The notes: a model not told the origin generated them from the sequence alone. A stretch of DNA of 64,000 bases from Tholera decimalis (GCA_943138885.2 OW964564.2:24951124-25015123); one strand, 5' to 3'. Positions 53,537 through 64,000 are shown, numbered from the stretch's first letter. Made by a program: numbers and translations.

Positions 53537-54290
53537 CTAGCGACCCGCCCCGGCTTCGCACGGGTGCAATGTTTAAATATACTATAGAATGTCTTTATAT
53601 ACATCGTTGACAGCCTTTTTGTCATTCGACATACATGTTCTCTTTAGTAATTACTCTTGAAAGTGCGACACATAATTTACCATGGGAATAACATTCAACG
53701 CTCAAATCGCTCAAGTCGTGCCTCCGCCGGCATCGCACCGGAACCGCTATGTCCTTGCATTTTAAATCTGTAATATCTTCGAAACTATTTATTTAAATTA
53801 TATTCTGTAAAGGGAAATATTGATTTATATTAAATGCACAATGTATTTCTGGTACTTAATTGGATAAGGATTAATGCTGTATTGCTTAAAATCGCTTCGT
53901 AAAATATGCTCGTATTTCTCGTAAAAAGTAAAGGATAAAAAATGGTTGTTGTGGGTTATCTATAAGAGATAGATAGATGCCATCGAGGACTTTTTTGTTG
54001 ACCTTTTTAAGGTGTACAATACTGTAGTAAATTATTTTGATCTATCTCGTAGGGTTCAGCCAGCGTTTGCAAAGCAAGCGCAAAAAATATGTTTATATGC
54101 GACATCACATTAGAAACCTCAAAAATTATCAGTGTTCCTCTACTATATTATGCATTTTATATACTTAAAAACCTTCCTATTGAATCACTCTTTCTATTGA
54201 AACAAACTGCATCAAAATCTGTTGCGTAGTTTTAAAGATTTAAGCATACATAGGGACAGACACAGGGAAGCAACTTTGCTTTATACTCCT
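53537..54290 (-). mobile_element. Helitron-like repeat, enlarged copy
   Basis: It starts ctagcgacccgccccggctt and carries 'aagcatacatagggacagacacagggaa' type sequence near its end (54242-54270), both usual for this class. The interior is long and may include other insertions. Confidence 0.45.
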
Positions 54291-54391
54291 CCTCCTATTC
54301 GTATTTTCAGGCCTAGGAAATGTGTCTCTCGATGTTTTCGTTCACCGTTTTGAGAGCAGTGGAGACGATAAAAACAACACTAAGTAATGTG

Positions 54392-54462
54392 CCTGCCTGA
54401 GTTCGAACCCAAAACCTGAAACTCGTAAGTCGGACTTGTAACCACTGAGCTACCACAGCTCA
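54392..54462 (-). repeat. tRNA-like SINE head or tRNA pseudogene
   Basis: The minus strand reads gagctgtggtagctcagtgg then ttacaagtcc, a good box A, and gggttcgaactcag, a good box B, at the normal spacing. The acceptor ends do not pair cleanly and no anticodon is assigned. It lies immediately before the R1 LINE. Confidence 0.55.
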
Positions 54463-54540
54463 CAACTTTGGTATTAATAAGTGCAAGAAAATATATAAAA
54501 AGCCTGCCTAGGTACAGGAAAAGCCATCCTTAGCCATCCT

Positions 54541-56395
54541 CGGGTGAGGACGATTTTGTCTCGGCTCGAAAAATCCCAACAAGCAAGCGGGGTAAGGGCC
54601 GAGAAGGTAAGGCTCGCAATTCAGAAGGCGGCTGAGCAGGCTGAGACAAGCCAAAGAGTAGTCGTCTCCGAGACCTCTTCGATTGACGAGCTGGAGGAAG
54701 CCAACCTCGAGAAGGGAGCGCTCGGCAAGCTGGAGGAGGCCGTGACCGCGGCGTTTAAGAAGGTGGCCCTGAAGAAGCTGAAGTCTTCTAAAAACAGGGC
54801 TATATCAGAGGCCACGGCCTCCATACTGGCGGCAGCAAAGGCCTCCGGCTTTGCTTCGACCCCACCGGCTTCGGACGAAGTGACAAAGTTGCGGGAAGAG
54901 GTTGCCCGACTGGCAGGGGCCACGGAGTCTCTCCAAAAGGAGAACGAGAGACTCTGTGCCGAATTAGAGGCACTCCGCGGAGCCCGCCCTGAGGAGACGC
55001 CCAAAGAGGGGCAAGAGCAGCTCACATCAGTGGAGGTTCTCCAATCGATCTGGAAGGAGCTGGCTGCCTTCCAGTCAAGGTTCTCCGTACTGGAAGGCAT
55101 TGTTCTACGCCCCCCGCTAGCGGTGAGCAAGCCGGCGGCATTGGCGCAAAAAGGCACATACGCGGCCGCTGCGGCGGTTGCGGCTGGGCCGGCCGTGCCG
55201 ACGATGGCTAGTGCGCCTTCGACAAACGTGCCCCCGGCAAAGGTGCCCGTGGCAAGGGCGCCCCCAGCGAAGGCGCGTCCAGCAAAACCGCCACCGGTGA
55301 AGACGCCCCCGGTGAAGACGCTCCCAGCGAAATCGCCACAGGCGAAGATGCCCCCGGCTAAGGTGACAAAGGTAGCAAATAAGCCGCCCCCGCCTAACCC
55401 TGCGGATTCTCCTGCAGACAACGCCGAATGGCAAGTAGCTGGGGAGAAGAAAAAGGTGGGCAAGGCAGCCAGGGCGGCTAAGAAACGGCAGCGACGGAAG
55501 GAGCGCAACGTCGCGGCTAGGCTGCGCGCCCCAAAAACGGCAGCCGTAGTTATCACACTGCAGCCAGAGGCAGCCACAAAGGGCGTGCAGTATCGCGACG
55601 TGCTTGCGAAAGTAAAGAAAGCGGTGGACCTCCAGGAATTCGGCATCACTGAGGGCGTCCGGCTCCGTATCACTACAACGGGGGCCCGGATGTTAGAGAT
55701 TCCCGGTGCCGCTAGCGGCCCTACCGCTGACGCCCTAGCTGAAAAGCTCAGGGCGTCTTTAAACGCGGACGAGGCTCGAGTGTCCAGGCCTACCAAGTGT
55801 GCAGACATGCGCATTACGGGCCTGGACGACTCCGTTACGGAGGAGGAAGTGGTGGCCGCCGTCGTTAGGGCAGGGGGGTGCTCTACCGAGCAAGTTCGGG
55901 CAGGCACTCTACGCCCTGATCACACGGGCATGCGAACCCTTTTGATAAGCTGCCCTGTGGCGACAGCCAAAAAACTCAACGAGGGCCGAAGACTCCTGGT
56001 GGGCTGGGTATCTGCGCAGGTCAAACTGCTGGAACCCAGACCTCTGAGGTTGCCAAGTGGGTAAGCACGTGGGAATCCACTGCACCTCGGAGGTTGACTG
56101 CAGCTGCCTTTGCTTCCGCTGCGGTCAGCCCGGACATAAGGCTGGCTCGTGCAATGCCGCGCCGCACTGCCCAATATGTGCGGCGGCCGGCAAGCCAGCC
56201 GAACACCGGGTTGGGAGCAAAGCCTGCGCTCCCCCAGCCAAGGCCAGGGGTAATGATAATCGCACCGCCACTGCCGTCTCCACTGCAGCTGCCGCTCCAT
56301 TAGCCGCCGCTGCCGCCGTTGCTGTCGACGCCGCACATGATGCGGCGAGCCCGTCCGAGGGCTCAGGGGAGGGGGCTGAAATGGACTGTCAATAA
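54541..56395 (+). pseudogene. R1 LINE ORF1 (Gag-like), truncated and frameshifted
   Basis: The first frame reads from the truncated end to 56064: a Lys/Ala/Glu-rich, probably coiled-coil region (VAFKKVALKKL-type, then ATESLQKENERLCAELEALRG), a Pro/Lys/Ala repeat zone (PPAKVPVARAPPAKARPAK), a basic patch (KAARAAKKRQRRKERN), and a domain ending LLEPRPLRLPSG. The zinc knuckles are in the next frame (56057-56395): CFRCGQPGHKAGSC and CPICAAAGKPAEHRVGSKAC. One indel near 56060 separates them. In R1-clade elements this protein packages RNA and guides the particle to the nucleus. It ends MDCQ then TAA at 56393-56395. Confidence 0.85.
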
Positions 56396-59300
56396 CGGCT
56401 CCATTCCGCCTCCTCCAGGCGAATATCAACCACTGCGCCGCCGCCCAGGATCTTTTGCTTCAAAGCATGGCGCAGTGGTCGATCAATGTCGCCGTGATCG
56501 CCGAGCCGTACTTTGTCCCGCCCAGGGATGACTGGGTGGAGGACCTTAGCGGCTCGGTGGTCATAATTTCATCGGCTGCCGCCGGTACCCCATCCCTCGA
56601 GGGTGTCAGAAGAGGCCGGGGTTGCGTGGCAGCCCGGTTCGGGGAGATTGCCGTGGTGGGAGTGTATTTCTCTCCGAACCGAACTCTCGCCGAATTCCAC
56701 AACTCCCTCATGGAGCTGAGTGTCGTCGTCACCGGGTTCCGTACCCTTCCTGTGCTTGTCCTCGGGGACTTCAACGCCAAGAATTTGGTTTGGGGTTCCC
56801 GGTATACGGACACACGGGGCAGGATGGTAGAGGACTGGGCGCTGGAGACAGGCCTAGTCGTCCTGAACCGGGGTTCTGTCCCCACGTGCGTGCGGATGCA
56901 GGGTGAGTCAGTGGTGGATATTTCATTCGCCAGCCCTGCTCTGTCGCCACGTGTCGTTGACTGGCAAGTCATGGAGGGGGTGGAGACCTATTCGGATCAC
57001 CGGTATATCCGGTTCGACGTCTCCGCCCAGACCCCAGACACGCCGGTCAGACAGGCCCTGAGTGGCCCGCGGTGGGCGCTGAGGCAGCTGGACCGGGAGC
57101 TTCTCCTGGAAGCCTCAATTGTACAGGCCTGGGTGGCATCACCGGACAGGCCTGCCGACATCAACAATGAGGCGGAATGGTTCCAGGAGGCCATGTCCGA
57201 AATATGTGACATGGCAATGCCTCGGGTCCGGCCAGGACGTGCCCGGCGCCAGGTGTACTGGTGGTCGCAGGAGCTAGCTTTACTTCGCAAAGCTTGCGTC
57301 GTGGCGCGACGCCGGTACACCAGACACCGCAGGCTCCGCATCCGGCCTGAAAATGCGGAGGCCAGAGAGGCAGAGCTGTACGAGGGGTATAGGGCAGCGA
57401 AGACCGTCCTCAAAGTGGAGATCCGGCGGGCCAAAGATCTGGCCCGCAAGGAGATGCTGGAGACTCTTAATCGGGATCCGTGGGGACGTCCATATAAAAT
57501 GGTGCGGGACAAACTCCGCACCTGGGCTCCCCCGCTGACACAGAGTCTCCGGCCCCAGGTAGTAGAGGACGTGGTGAGCGCTTTGTTCCCCTCACAAGGT
57601 GGGCATACTCCCCCACCCATGGCTCCGCCAACTGCGGTGTCCAACGCGGGCCACAGTGACGACGACGACAACGTTCCAGAGGTGACCGAGGTAGAACTGA
57701 GAGTGGCGGTACGTAGGCTGAATGCCAAGAATACCGCCCCGGGACCCGACGGCTTACCTGGCAAAGCCTGGGTCCTGGCCTCGGAGGCTCTCGGGCCTGG
57801 ACTGTTAGGGCTCTTCAACGCATGTTTGGAGAGGGGCCAGTTCCCGCTTCGTTGGAAGACGGGAAAACTGGTCCTCATCAAGAAACCAGGGCGCCCTGCG
57901 GACACTCCGTCCGCATACCGGCCTATTGTGCTGCTCGACGAGGTGGGCAAAATCTTTGAAAGAATTATTGCAAACCGCCTCGTCGGGCACCTGGAGAGGG
58001 TGGGGCCGGATCTTGCGGATAGCCAATTCGGTTTTCGCAAGGGGCGCTCTACGGTGGATGCCATCATGCGTGTGAGGGCTCTCTCGACAGAGGCTGCGGT
58101 GTCCCGGGGTGGGGTCGTCTCGGCGGTGTCTCTCGACATCGCCAATGCCTTCAACACCCTGCCCTGGTGTTGCATACGGGAGGCACTCCGGTATCACCAG
58201 ATGCCGACCTACCTCTGTCATGTGGTCGAGGCCTACCTGACGGACAGAGCCGTCATCTACCCTGGTCACCAGGGAGAGTGGAATCGGCGAGAGATGTCGT
58301 GCGGTGTCCCACAGGGATCGGTTCTGGGGCCACCCCTGTGGGACATCGGTTACGACTGGGTGTTGCGCGCCGACCTCCCTACAGGCGTCAGTGTAGTTTG
58401 CTACGCTGACGACACGCTGGTCCTGGCACATGGGGGGTCGCACGAGGCGGCGGCCGAACTGGCGATGCGAGGGGTTGCGACAGTCGTAGAGAGGATCCGG
58501 CAACTGGGACTCGAGGTGGCCCTGCACAAGTCCGAGGCCATGTGTTTCCATGGCCGTCGGAACGCTCCACCTTCGGGTTCCCAAATAACGGTGGGAGGGG
58601 TTTGCATCGGCGTCGAGACGACGATGAAGTACCTGGGACTCGTCCTCGACAGCCGGTGGAACTTCGTCGAGCATTTCCGACGTTTGGCTCCAAGACTGGA
58701 CCGGGCGGGGGCTGCACTCAAGCGGCTCCTACCCAATCTAGGGGGGCCAAACGCCTCCTGCCGGAGGCTCTATGCGGAGATCGTGCGGTCCATGGCCCTC
58801 TATGGGGCCCCTGTGTGGGCGCTGAATTTGCAGCGGCGACCAGCTGGCCGGCTGGTCGCGTCTCAGAGGGTCATGGCTATCCGGATGATCCGGGGATACC
58901 GCACGATCTCTGGGGAGGCGGCGAACCTCCTTGCCGGATTGCTGCCGTGGGATCTGGAGGCGGTAGCCCTCGCACGCGTGCATAATTGGCGCGCAGAGGT
59001 GCTAAGCAGGGGTGAAACTCCGCTACCGCGGCAAGTCGCGGCTCAGCGGATAGAACTCCGGCGCGATCTCACGGCAGCATGGAAAGTGCGGCTGTCGCAA
59101 CCGAAGGCTGGGCACGCCGCAATCGCGGCGATAAGTCCCCTCTTTGAGGAGTGGCTGGAGAGAGGCCACGGCGTCCTCACCTTCCGCCTGACGCAGGTGC
59201 TGACCGGACATGGCTGTTTCGGGAGGTACCTGTTTCGGATTCAGCGGGAGGACACGCCCGGGTGTCGTCATTGTGAGGACCACCTGGAGGACACGGTGGA

Positions 59301-59574
59301 GCATACGGTTGAGGTGTGCCCTGCTTGGGCGGAGCACCGCCGTGTCCTCGTAGAGGCGGTCGGCGGCGGCGACCTCTCGCGCCCTGCTCTGGTTCAGACT
59401 ATGGTGCGGAGCGAGAGGGAATGGGATGCGGTCGCCTCCTTGTGCGAAGCAGTCATGCTAGCGAAGGAGGAGGCCGAACGCGCGAGGGAGAGGCAACTCT
59501 CTTCCTCGCGCCCCAGCCGCCGCGGGAGACGCCCCGGGCGTCGGGGATCACGAGCCGATTTCCGGCCACCGTAG
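56395..59574 (+). CDS. R1 LINE ORF2: endonuclease-RT with C-terminal zinc finger
   Basis: The frame is uninterrupted from before 56395. R1-type proteins begin a few residues before LQANINHCAAAQDLL, which is present at 56419-56463. The codon at 56395-56397, where a start would overlap the ORF1 stop, is ACG instead of ATG, and the first ATG is at 56467. Endonuclease: VAVIAEPYF, VLGDFNAKNLVWGS, YSDHRYIRF. RT: PGPDGLPGKAW, YRPIVLLDEVGKIFERII, SQFGFRKGRSTVDAIMRV, SLDIANAFNTLPW, CGVPQGSVLGPPLWDIGYDW and catalytic YADDTLV at about residue 670 counted from 56395. A zinc motif CRHCEDHLEDTVEHTVEVC near the end is diagnostic of the R1 clade. The usual insertion target (rDNA, telomeric repeat or other) is not visible here. 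Confidence 0.92.
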   Translation, partial: TAPFRLLQANINHCAAAQDLLLQSMAQWSINVAVIAEPYFVPPRDDWVEDLSGSVVIISSAAAGTPSLEGVRRGRGCVAARFGEIAVVGVYFSPNRTLAEFHNSLMELSVVVTGFRTLPVLVLGDFNAKNLVWGSRYTDTRGRMVEDWALETGLVVLNRGSVPTCVRMQGESVVDISFASPALSPRVVDWQVMEGVETYSDHRYIRFDVSAQTPDTPVRQALSGPRWALRQLDRELLLEASIVQAWVASPDRPADINNEAEWFQEAMSEICDMAMPRVRPGRARRQVYWWSQELALLRKACVVARRRYTRHRRLRIRPENAEAREAELYEGYRAAKTVLKVEIRRAKDLARKEMLETLNRDPWGRPYKMVRDKLRTWAPPLTQSLRPQVVEDVVSALFPSQGGHTPPPMAPPTAVSNAGHSDDDDNVPEVTEVELRVAVRRLNAKNTAPGPDGLPGKAWVLASEALGPGLLGLFNACLERGQFPLRWKTGKLVLIKKPGRPADTPSAYRPIVLLDEVGKIFERIIANRLVGHLERVGPDLADSQFGFRKGRSTVDAIMRVRALSTEAAVSRGGVVSAVSLDIANAFNTLPWCCIREALRYHQMPTYLCHVVEAYLTDRAVIYPGHQGEWNRREMSCGVPQGSVLGPPLWDIGYDWVLRADLPTGVSVVCYADDTLVLAHGGSHEAAAELAMRGVATVVERIRQLGLEVALHKSEAMCFHGRRNAPPSGSQITVGGVCIGVETTMKYLGLVLDSRWNFVEHFRRLAPRLDRAGAALKRLLPNLGGPNASCRRLYAEIVRSMALYGAPVWALNLQRRPAGRLVASQRVMAIRMIRGYRTISGEAANLLAGLLPWDLEAVALARVHNWRAEVLSRGETPLPRQVAAQRIELRRDLTAAWKVRLSQPKAGHAAIAAISPLFEEWLERGHGVLTFRLTQVLTGHGCFGRYLFRIQREDTPGCRHCEDHLEDTVEHTVEVCPAWAEHRRVLVEAVGGGDLSRPALVQTMVRSEREWDAVASLCEAVMLAKEEAERARERQLSSSRPSRRGRRPGRRGSRADFRPP

Positions 59575-59884
59575 GCGCGGGCCTGCGGACGGTGAGCAAG
59601 GGTCGCTCACCGTCCGGTAAGGACCAGGCCCGGGTCGGCGGCGCGTCGTGTTCCACGCGCGCCTCAAAGAGCTGTCAACGCCAGTGACGGGGCCTCATAG
59701 GGCCATTGCCTGCCGGGGTTTGCGGGAAACTTCTACCGAGTTACCACAGCCCCGGAAATTTAGGGCAGCCGAAGGAACAGGGTGGGTTTTTAGTCAGTAG
59801 AAATCTGACACACCCTTCCGCTTGACCCAGAGCGGAAGAAGTCATTTGATGATTTTCCCACCCCAAACAAAAAAAAAAAAAAAA

Positions 59885-60005
59885 GGTGAAGCGAATGAGT
59901 GTCAGACTTCTACTGACTAAAAACCCTGTTCCTTCAGCTGCCTTTAGGTTTCGGGGCCACGGTATCTTATTAGAATATTCCGACAACCACGGACTAGCCC
60001 AGTAC
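59885..60005 (-). mobile_element. R1-type 3' UTR fragment, tail to tail with the R1 LINE
   Basis: ggtgaagcgaatgagtgtca then gacttctactgac ... ctgttccttcagctgccttt ... attagaatattcc is the reverse complement of an R1-like 3' UTR and partly of the 3' UTR just upstream (59750-59860). Together they make a large imperfect palindrome around the poly(A). Confidence 0.75.
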
Positions 60006-60112
60006 CTTCTATACATTATTTAAAAGATGAACACAGCATCTTTCAAACAGGCAACTTCTACTTACTATGTCAAGTCCTACTTCCTTCCTTCCTATCCTAC
60101 TTCCTATCCTAT

Positions 60113-60336
60113 CCTACTTCCTACTAATATTATAAATGCGAAAGTTTGTGAGGATGGATGGATGTTTGTTACTCTTTAACGCAAAAACTACTGAACGGAT
60201 CTAAATAAAATTTGGTACGTAGATAGTTAACATTGTGGAATAACACATAGGATACTTTTTATCCCGAAATTCCCACGGGATCGGGATTTGCGCGGGAAAA
60301 CCTTTCCACGCGTACGAAGTCGCGGGCAGAAGCTAG
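60113..60336 (+). mobile_element. Helitron-like non-autonomous repeat
   Basis: It reads tcctactaatattataaatg at its start and ends gtcgcgggcagaagctag followed by t, in the orientation opposite to the others in this window. CTAG before a T, with a GC-rich segment just before it, fits a Helitron 3' end. Confidence 0.6.
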
Positions 60337-62370
60337 TACTTCATAAAGTTTCTAACATCATTATTTATGCGGAAGCCTTTGCGACACTTACCTACCTCTA
60401 ATATAAACAACTCAAGAACTTACTGAGATAATGCGACTAAGTTAAGAGGGTTGTCGCTAGTTCTAATATTTCTTGAACCGCTTAAAAACTTCGTGTTTTA
60501 TCTTTGATCGCTTTAATTGGATTCTTCGAAAAAGTAATTACTTTCTTCGCATTTTTTTATGGAAACTACTTATGGTCTCCAAACTTCTTTACGACGTGTT
60601 ATTTCTTCCACAAGCGATATTTCTGTACTGATATCTTACAAGTTTGTAAGCTTTCTATACGGATATTCCATTCCTTCTATTAATAGAATCCAATTTATTT
60701 TGCGTGTATTTGAGATCATTGTCTGTCCCATTTTCATTATGGTTTAAGTGCTATTGATGCCATTTTGAGTTGTACTTTGCTTTTGATAAAAGACTAATCA
60801 TCGTAAGTACTATGTTAAAAATATGAAGTTAAAATAAAAAGACTGTTACGTATCCATTCATTTTATGAAAAGCTTCCAAATATAAAAAGACGCCAAAGAA
60901 ATTTGTTTATTTATCGGCCTACTATCACTCGTTGCCTCGAACCTCGCAATTACAGTGTTGGCCTTTTCCCAATTTTCAATTATTTCTTATTTACCACCAG
61001 CGGAAGAAATAAAAATATATTCTTCATCTGAAAACGGACTAGCTTTTTATTTTTCTTCATGGCCGCATTTTCCGGCCTGCAAATATTTTTAGATACAGCT
61101 ATAAAAAAACTGAGCCTATATCACAGCTTTCGTATTTTCGCTATGCTGTCGGATACGTACAAATAAATATCGATTTTTCGTATAGATTTGATGATAGCTG
61201 TGATGTTAGAAGCTTTAGTACCGTCAACAGAATAGGAATGCAGTCAGTATACAATTTTATTTTCTTAGCTACTGGCTACAGCTGAACGATTCGATCTTGA
61301 AGGATAAGCTGCACTTGCTAAGGTTGATTCGTAGACTGATAATCATCCATTGCATACCATAGTAAGCCACAAGGTCGATACTGGTGGTAGTGTAATTGGT
61401 AGATCATTGAGTTACATCGGAAAGTCGGGAGCTATATCCAGTTAGACTGGAGGCCGAGTCTAACATAGTTGTAAAAAGGATATTCAGGTATTAATAAATA
61501 CGCTCGCAGTTGTCAACTACCGTATTTGACGGTATTCATTCCTGCCTAGAAGTAACCAAGTCACTTAATGCCACTATCCAATTTTGAATTCTATTTTTCA
61601 ATTCACTTTTTTATTCTACTATAACGGCACGGTTTCTTTTTGCAACAAAACTTAATAATTGACCAAATAACTATCCGAAACCAAAAGTTTCGGATTTGTA
61701 TGCGGACCGAGCGAATATTTATGGTAATTTATGTCGGCGACCCGGTGTAAAACTTTCACAAGCCCGAAATCGTATTTAGAGCAGTCGGATGGAGCCATCT
61801 TTGTTAGCTCGGGAGATAGACATTATGTCATCACGTTATCTGAAGCTAGTCACTAGAAAATCAAACGTAGCGTTCTAGACATTGATTCATTTGTATCACG
61901 TAAGTCGCATAATAATAATATAATATAATAAGCATAACTTCATTAACACCGACGGTATAAAATCTAAAGATAAATGACAAATACAATTATGAAAAACGGT
62001 GGAATTGGTTTTACAGTCCCGCAACTGGCATCTTAGCTAGATTACCAAGTAACCTTTGTTAAAGACACCAGATGAAGAGCAAGTAGGTAAATTTTTGTTG
62101 TTCATTTAAACCTTTATGTGTGGTTCAAAGATGAATGCATTAGATAGTTATAAATAACCTTTATTTTTAAGCCTAATAAAATTCAGAAAGCAATATTATT
62201 ATAGATAATAAAAAACCTTTATGCAGCATCTAGCGAATAACAAATTTTTAAAATCTAAACGTACTGGATGAGTGTAATCCTCCAAAGAACAACTACCTTG
62301 TATGTACATCTAGCAGTTCACATAAATAAAATAAATATAGAGATGAGCTCTCGAACACTAAAGATTTGTC
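60337..62370. other. Interval without recognised genes
   Basis: No supported gene. A weak tRNA-like or SINE-like phrase (ggtggtagtgtaattggtag, 61383) was noticed but lacks a convincing box B. AT-rich. Confidence 0.45.
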
Positions 62371-62373
62371 TTA

Positions 62374-62538
62374 GGCCGTGCGCGTACTGGCTTGCGGTGG
62401 CCGCAATTCCGGTAGTTCTACCGCACCGCAAAATTTGTGAAGTATGGAGTGTCATAGAAGTGCGCGCACTGCGGCCAGTCTACCGGTGCGGTAGAACTAC
62501 CGGAATTGCGGCCACCGCAAGGCAGTGCGCGCACGGCC
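62374..62538. mobile_element. MITE with 55-bp terminal inverted repeats
   Basis: The arms begin ggccgtgcgcg and end near ctaccgcaccg; they match over about 55 bases with two differences. The 165-bp element is flanked by tta (62371-62373 and 62539-62541). A 3-bp TTA/TAA duplication is the hallmark of PIF/Harbinger elements, so that superfamily is suggested. It is GC-rich, unlike its surroundings, and encodes nothing. Confidence 0.85.
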
Positions 62539-62724
62539 TTATAAAAGAGAGTAGTTTTACCCTCACGAATTTTATCTGCAAACTTTGTGTAAGAGATCAA
62601 CGGTACATTAGCATTGAGACTCCAGTATAAAAGTAGTATTTGTTTGACGTTATTTTGACACTTCACTATCTAGTTTTGTATTACTTTTATGTATTCACTG
62701 GAATTGGATTTCTATTGATATCGT

Positions 62725-63480
62725 ATAAAAACTTTTTACCAAAAAATAAACCGACTCCAAAAAAGCACTGCAAAGTGAAAAATAAGTTTAATGTCGGTGT
62801 CTTTAGTTTAGTATTGTCGTTTTCGGCACCGACTTCCGAAATTAAAGTTATTTTTCACTTTGCAGTGTTTTTTGGAAGTCGGTTTAATTTCTCGGTAAAA
62901 AGTTTTTATTTTACTCTTTTTAATTGGTGGATTTGTAATTTACCTATTTACAAAAGCCTAAATGTCAACTACTTATAACCTTTTACAAAATATTGCTTTT
63001 CCCAATGCTGGGCCGTTAATAGTTGAGGAGTTGTCCTGGTACTTCACCATCAGCTTCACTTCACCATATGCATTGTGACGAGCATATTGTATTCAATTAA
63101 TCGAAGCGGAACCCATGAAATTCTTATTATTCCTACTCATCTATTGAGTAGTTCCAGTGGCCATCCGTGGTCTTCATCATCAGGTCCACTTCACAAATGG
63201 TGCTTTTCAAATGCAACTTAACTACACAAGTTACTATAAAAATACTCAAATGACTATAGGTGTGCCTATAATATTTGAAAAGTTCCCACGATTTCTCCAG
63301 GATCCCATCATCAGATTCTGACTTGGTGACAATGGGACCAACTTTGAAGTTACCCTTTCAAACAAAAAAAAAGAATTTTCCAAATCGGTTCAGCCGTCTT
63401 CGAGTAATCGGTGATCATATATTAAAAAAAATATACGTGTCGACTTGATAACCTCCTCCGTTTTTTTTAGTCGGTTAAAA
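62725..63480. mobile_element. Palindrome-headed non-autonomous element, copy 2
   Basis: Head arms at about 62725-62790 and 62837-62908 contain aaccgact ... agtcggtt and taaaaactttttacc/ggtaaaaagttttta. The body has the same landmarks as copy 1 (gccgttaat...gaggagtt, gtgacgagcat, ggccatccgtggtcttcatc) and ends tcggtt at 63471-63476. The copies differ at many sites, so they are not recent duplicates of each other. Confidence 0.75.
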
Positions 63481-63739
63481 ATGCCAGTGTTTTACGCGGT
63501 AAAAAGGTACTGAGATCTTTATTACGTACATAGTGTGTCTCATTTCTACATAATGCTTTGTATTTCCTTATATTTGCTTTGTGTCACGTTGTTGACATCT
63601 TTGACCCATTTCAGAGAAATGGCGTGAGTGCATTTACGGCTACAGTCATAAATAATGTAATATAGAATTATAGAATATACGGAAAAGTACGATGTCTTTG
63701 GGGTAAATATACTTATTCCTTGCTGTGGGAAAATTATCA

Positions 63740-63915
63740 AATATCTCTCTCTCCCACTCTGAGTGAAGCGGAAGGGAGTGTCAGACTTCTACTGACTCAA
63801 AATCCACCCTGTTCCTTCAGATCCTTGTGGTTCGGGACCGTATCTCGTATCTCGTTAGAACATTCCTGCAACCCTAGCAGACAATGGCACAATCGAGCCC
63901 CGTCAGGACTGAAAT
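63740..63915 (-). mobile_element. R1-type LINE 3' UTR fragment
   Basis: agtgtcagacttctactgac, then tcaaaatccaccctgttcct, then tcgttagaacattcctgcaa match the reverse of R1 3' UTR sequences seen at 59885-60005. No coding sequence; the remainder to the window end shows nothing further. Confidence 0.65.
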
Positions 63916-64000
63916 ATACCTACAGTTAATTTCTTCTTCTTCATCTTTGGTTTGGTTTCCGCACTTAGTCCCTGCACGGGACCATTGTGCGTGAGCCATG

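Larger units (their letters stand above)
54541..59884 (+). mobile_element. R1-clade LINE, long copy with uninterrupted ORF2
   Basis: It contains ORF1 (to 56395, frameshifted), ORF2 (56395-59574), a GC-rich 3' UTR and a poly(A) tail (about 59868-59884). The left end is open in the ORF1 frame with no ATG and no 5' UTR, so it is 5'-truncated at about 54541, next to a short duplication ccatccttagccatcct. It abuts a minus-strand R1 3' UTR fragment tail to tail. The copy at 48402-48932 is a close relative. Confidence 0.9.

Noticed and set aside
54621..55907. 428-codon minus-strand frame
   Set aside because: It lies opposite R1 ORF1 in GC- and Ala/Pro-rich sequence; such composition leaves the antisense frame open. 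No domain is visible.
56997..58175. 392-codon minus-strand frame
   Set aside because: Antisense to the well-supported R1 endonuclease-RT; Ser/Arg-rich composition without motifs.
57805..58674. 289-codon minus-strand frame
   Set aside because: Also antisense to the R1 RT core, with no recognisable domain.
61383..61450. tRNA-like SINE head
   Set aside because: A box A-like phrase is present but no box B at proper spacing, and no tail.

Overview
This is a piece of a eukaryotic, almost certainly lepidopteran (moth or butterfly), chromosome made mostly of transposable elements. No host protein-coding gene, rRNA or CRISPR array was found. The lepidopteran call rests on the mix of repeats: Jockey-, R1- and CR1-type LINEs, a gypsy LTR element, CTAG-ended Helitron-like repeats containing 'cgcgacttcgtccgcg', and the repeat running from 'agggttccgtag' to 'gactcgcacttggcc'. 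This comes from reading the sequence; no database search was possible.

Layout. 1-3.5 kb: AT-rich, no gene. 3.5-5.2 kb: a truncated interspersed repeat, then a decayed LINE. 5.3-11.3 kb: a CR1-like LINE on the minus strand with an intact 975-residue ORF2, nested inside an older LINE on the same strand. 12.76-30.03 kb: a composite gypsy element (below). 30-37 kb: mostly unrecognised DNA with tRNA-like SINEs and a second copy of the 'agggttccg' repeat. 38-40 kb: a 5'-truncated R1-clade LINE (minus). 40.6-41.9 kb: Helitron-like fragments. 42.4-46.3 kb: a second CR1-like LINE, split by a solo LTR (43476-44321) and by a palindrome-headed element. 46.84-50.78 kb: a DNA transposon with 27-bp terminal inverted repeats and a broken two-exon DDE-like transposase gene, itself interrupted by an R1-type LINE. 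54.5-59.9 kb: a long R1-clade LINE with an uninterrupted ORF2. 60-64 kb: Helitron-like, MITE and palindrome-headed repeats.

The outstanding structure is 12764-30027. A gypsy-type retrotransposon (a single long gag-pol frame, 18827-23221) is flanked by two LTRs that are identical in sequence (243 bp each once insertions are removed) and by a 5-bp repeat, aatac. Each LTR carries a full-length Jockey-clade LINE, in the same orientation and at the same place: just downstream of the LTR TATA box, about where LTR transcription should start. Each LINE has its own 12-13 bp target duplication drawn from 'gcagcgcaccccttt'. The two LINEs differ clearly in their proteins, so these are two independent insertions. 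This points to a site-specific Jockey LINE that parasitises a gypsy LTR and is positioned to use the LTR promoter.

Two RNA-structure signals accompany it. The LINE 5' UTRs are near-identical over about 470 bp although the coding regions differ much more, and just downstream they contain paired hairpins whose stems differ in sequence but remain complementary. The gypsy 3' region has ten 45-46 bp units, each a stem-loop with an invariant 20-nt loop and covarying stems. The array lies inside a candidate GT-AG intron that would join pol to an acidic C-terminal tail.
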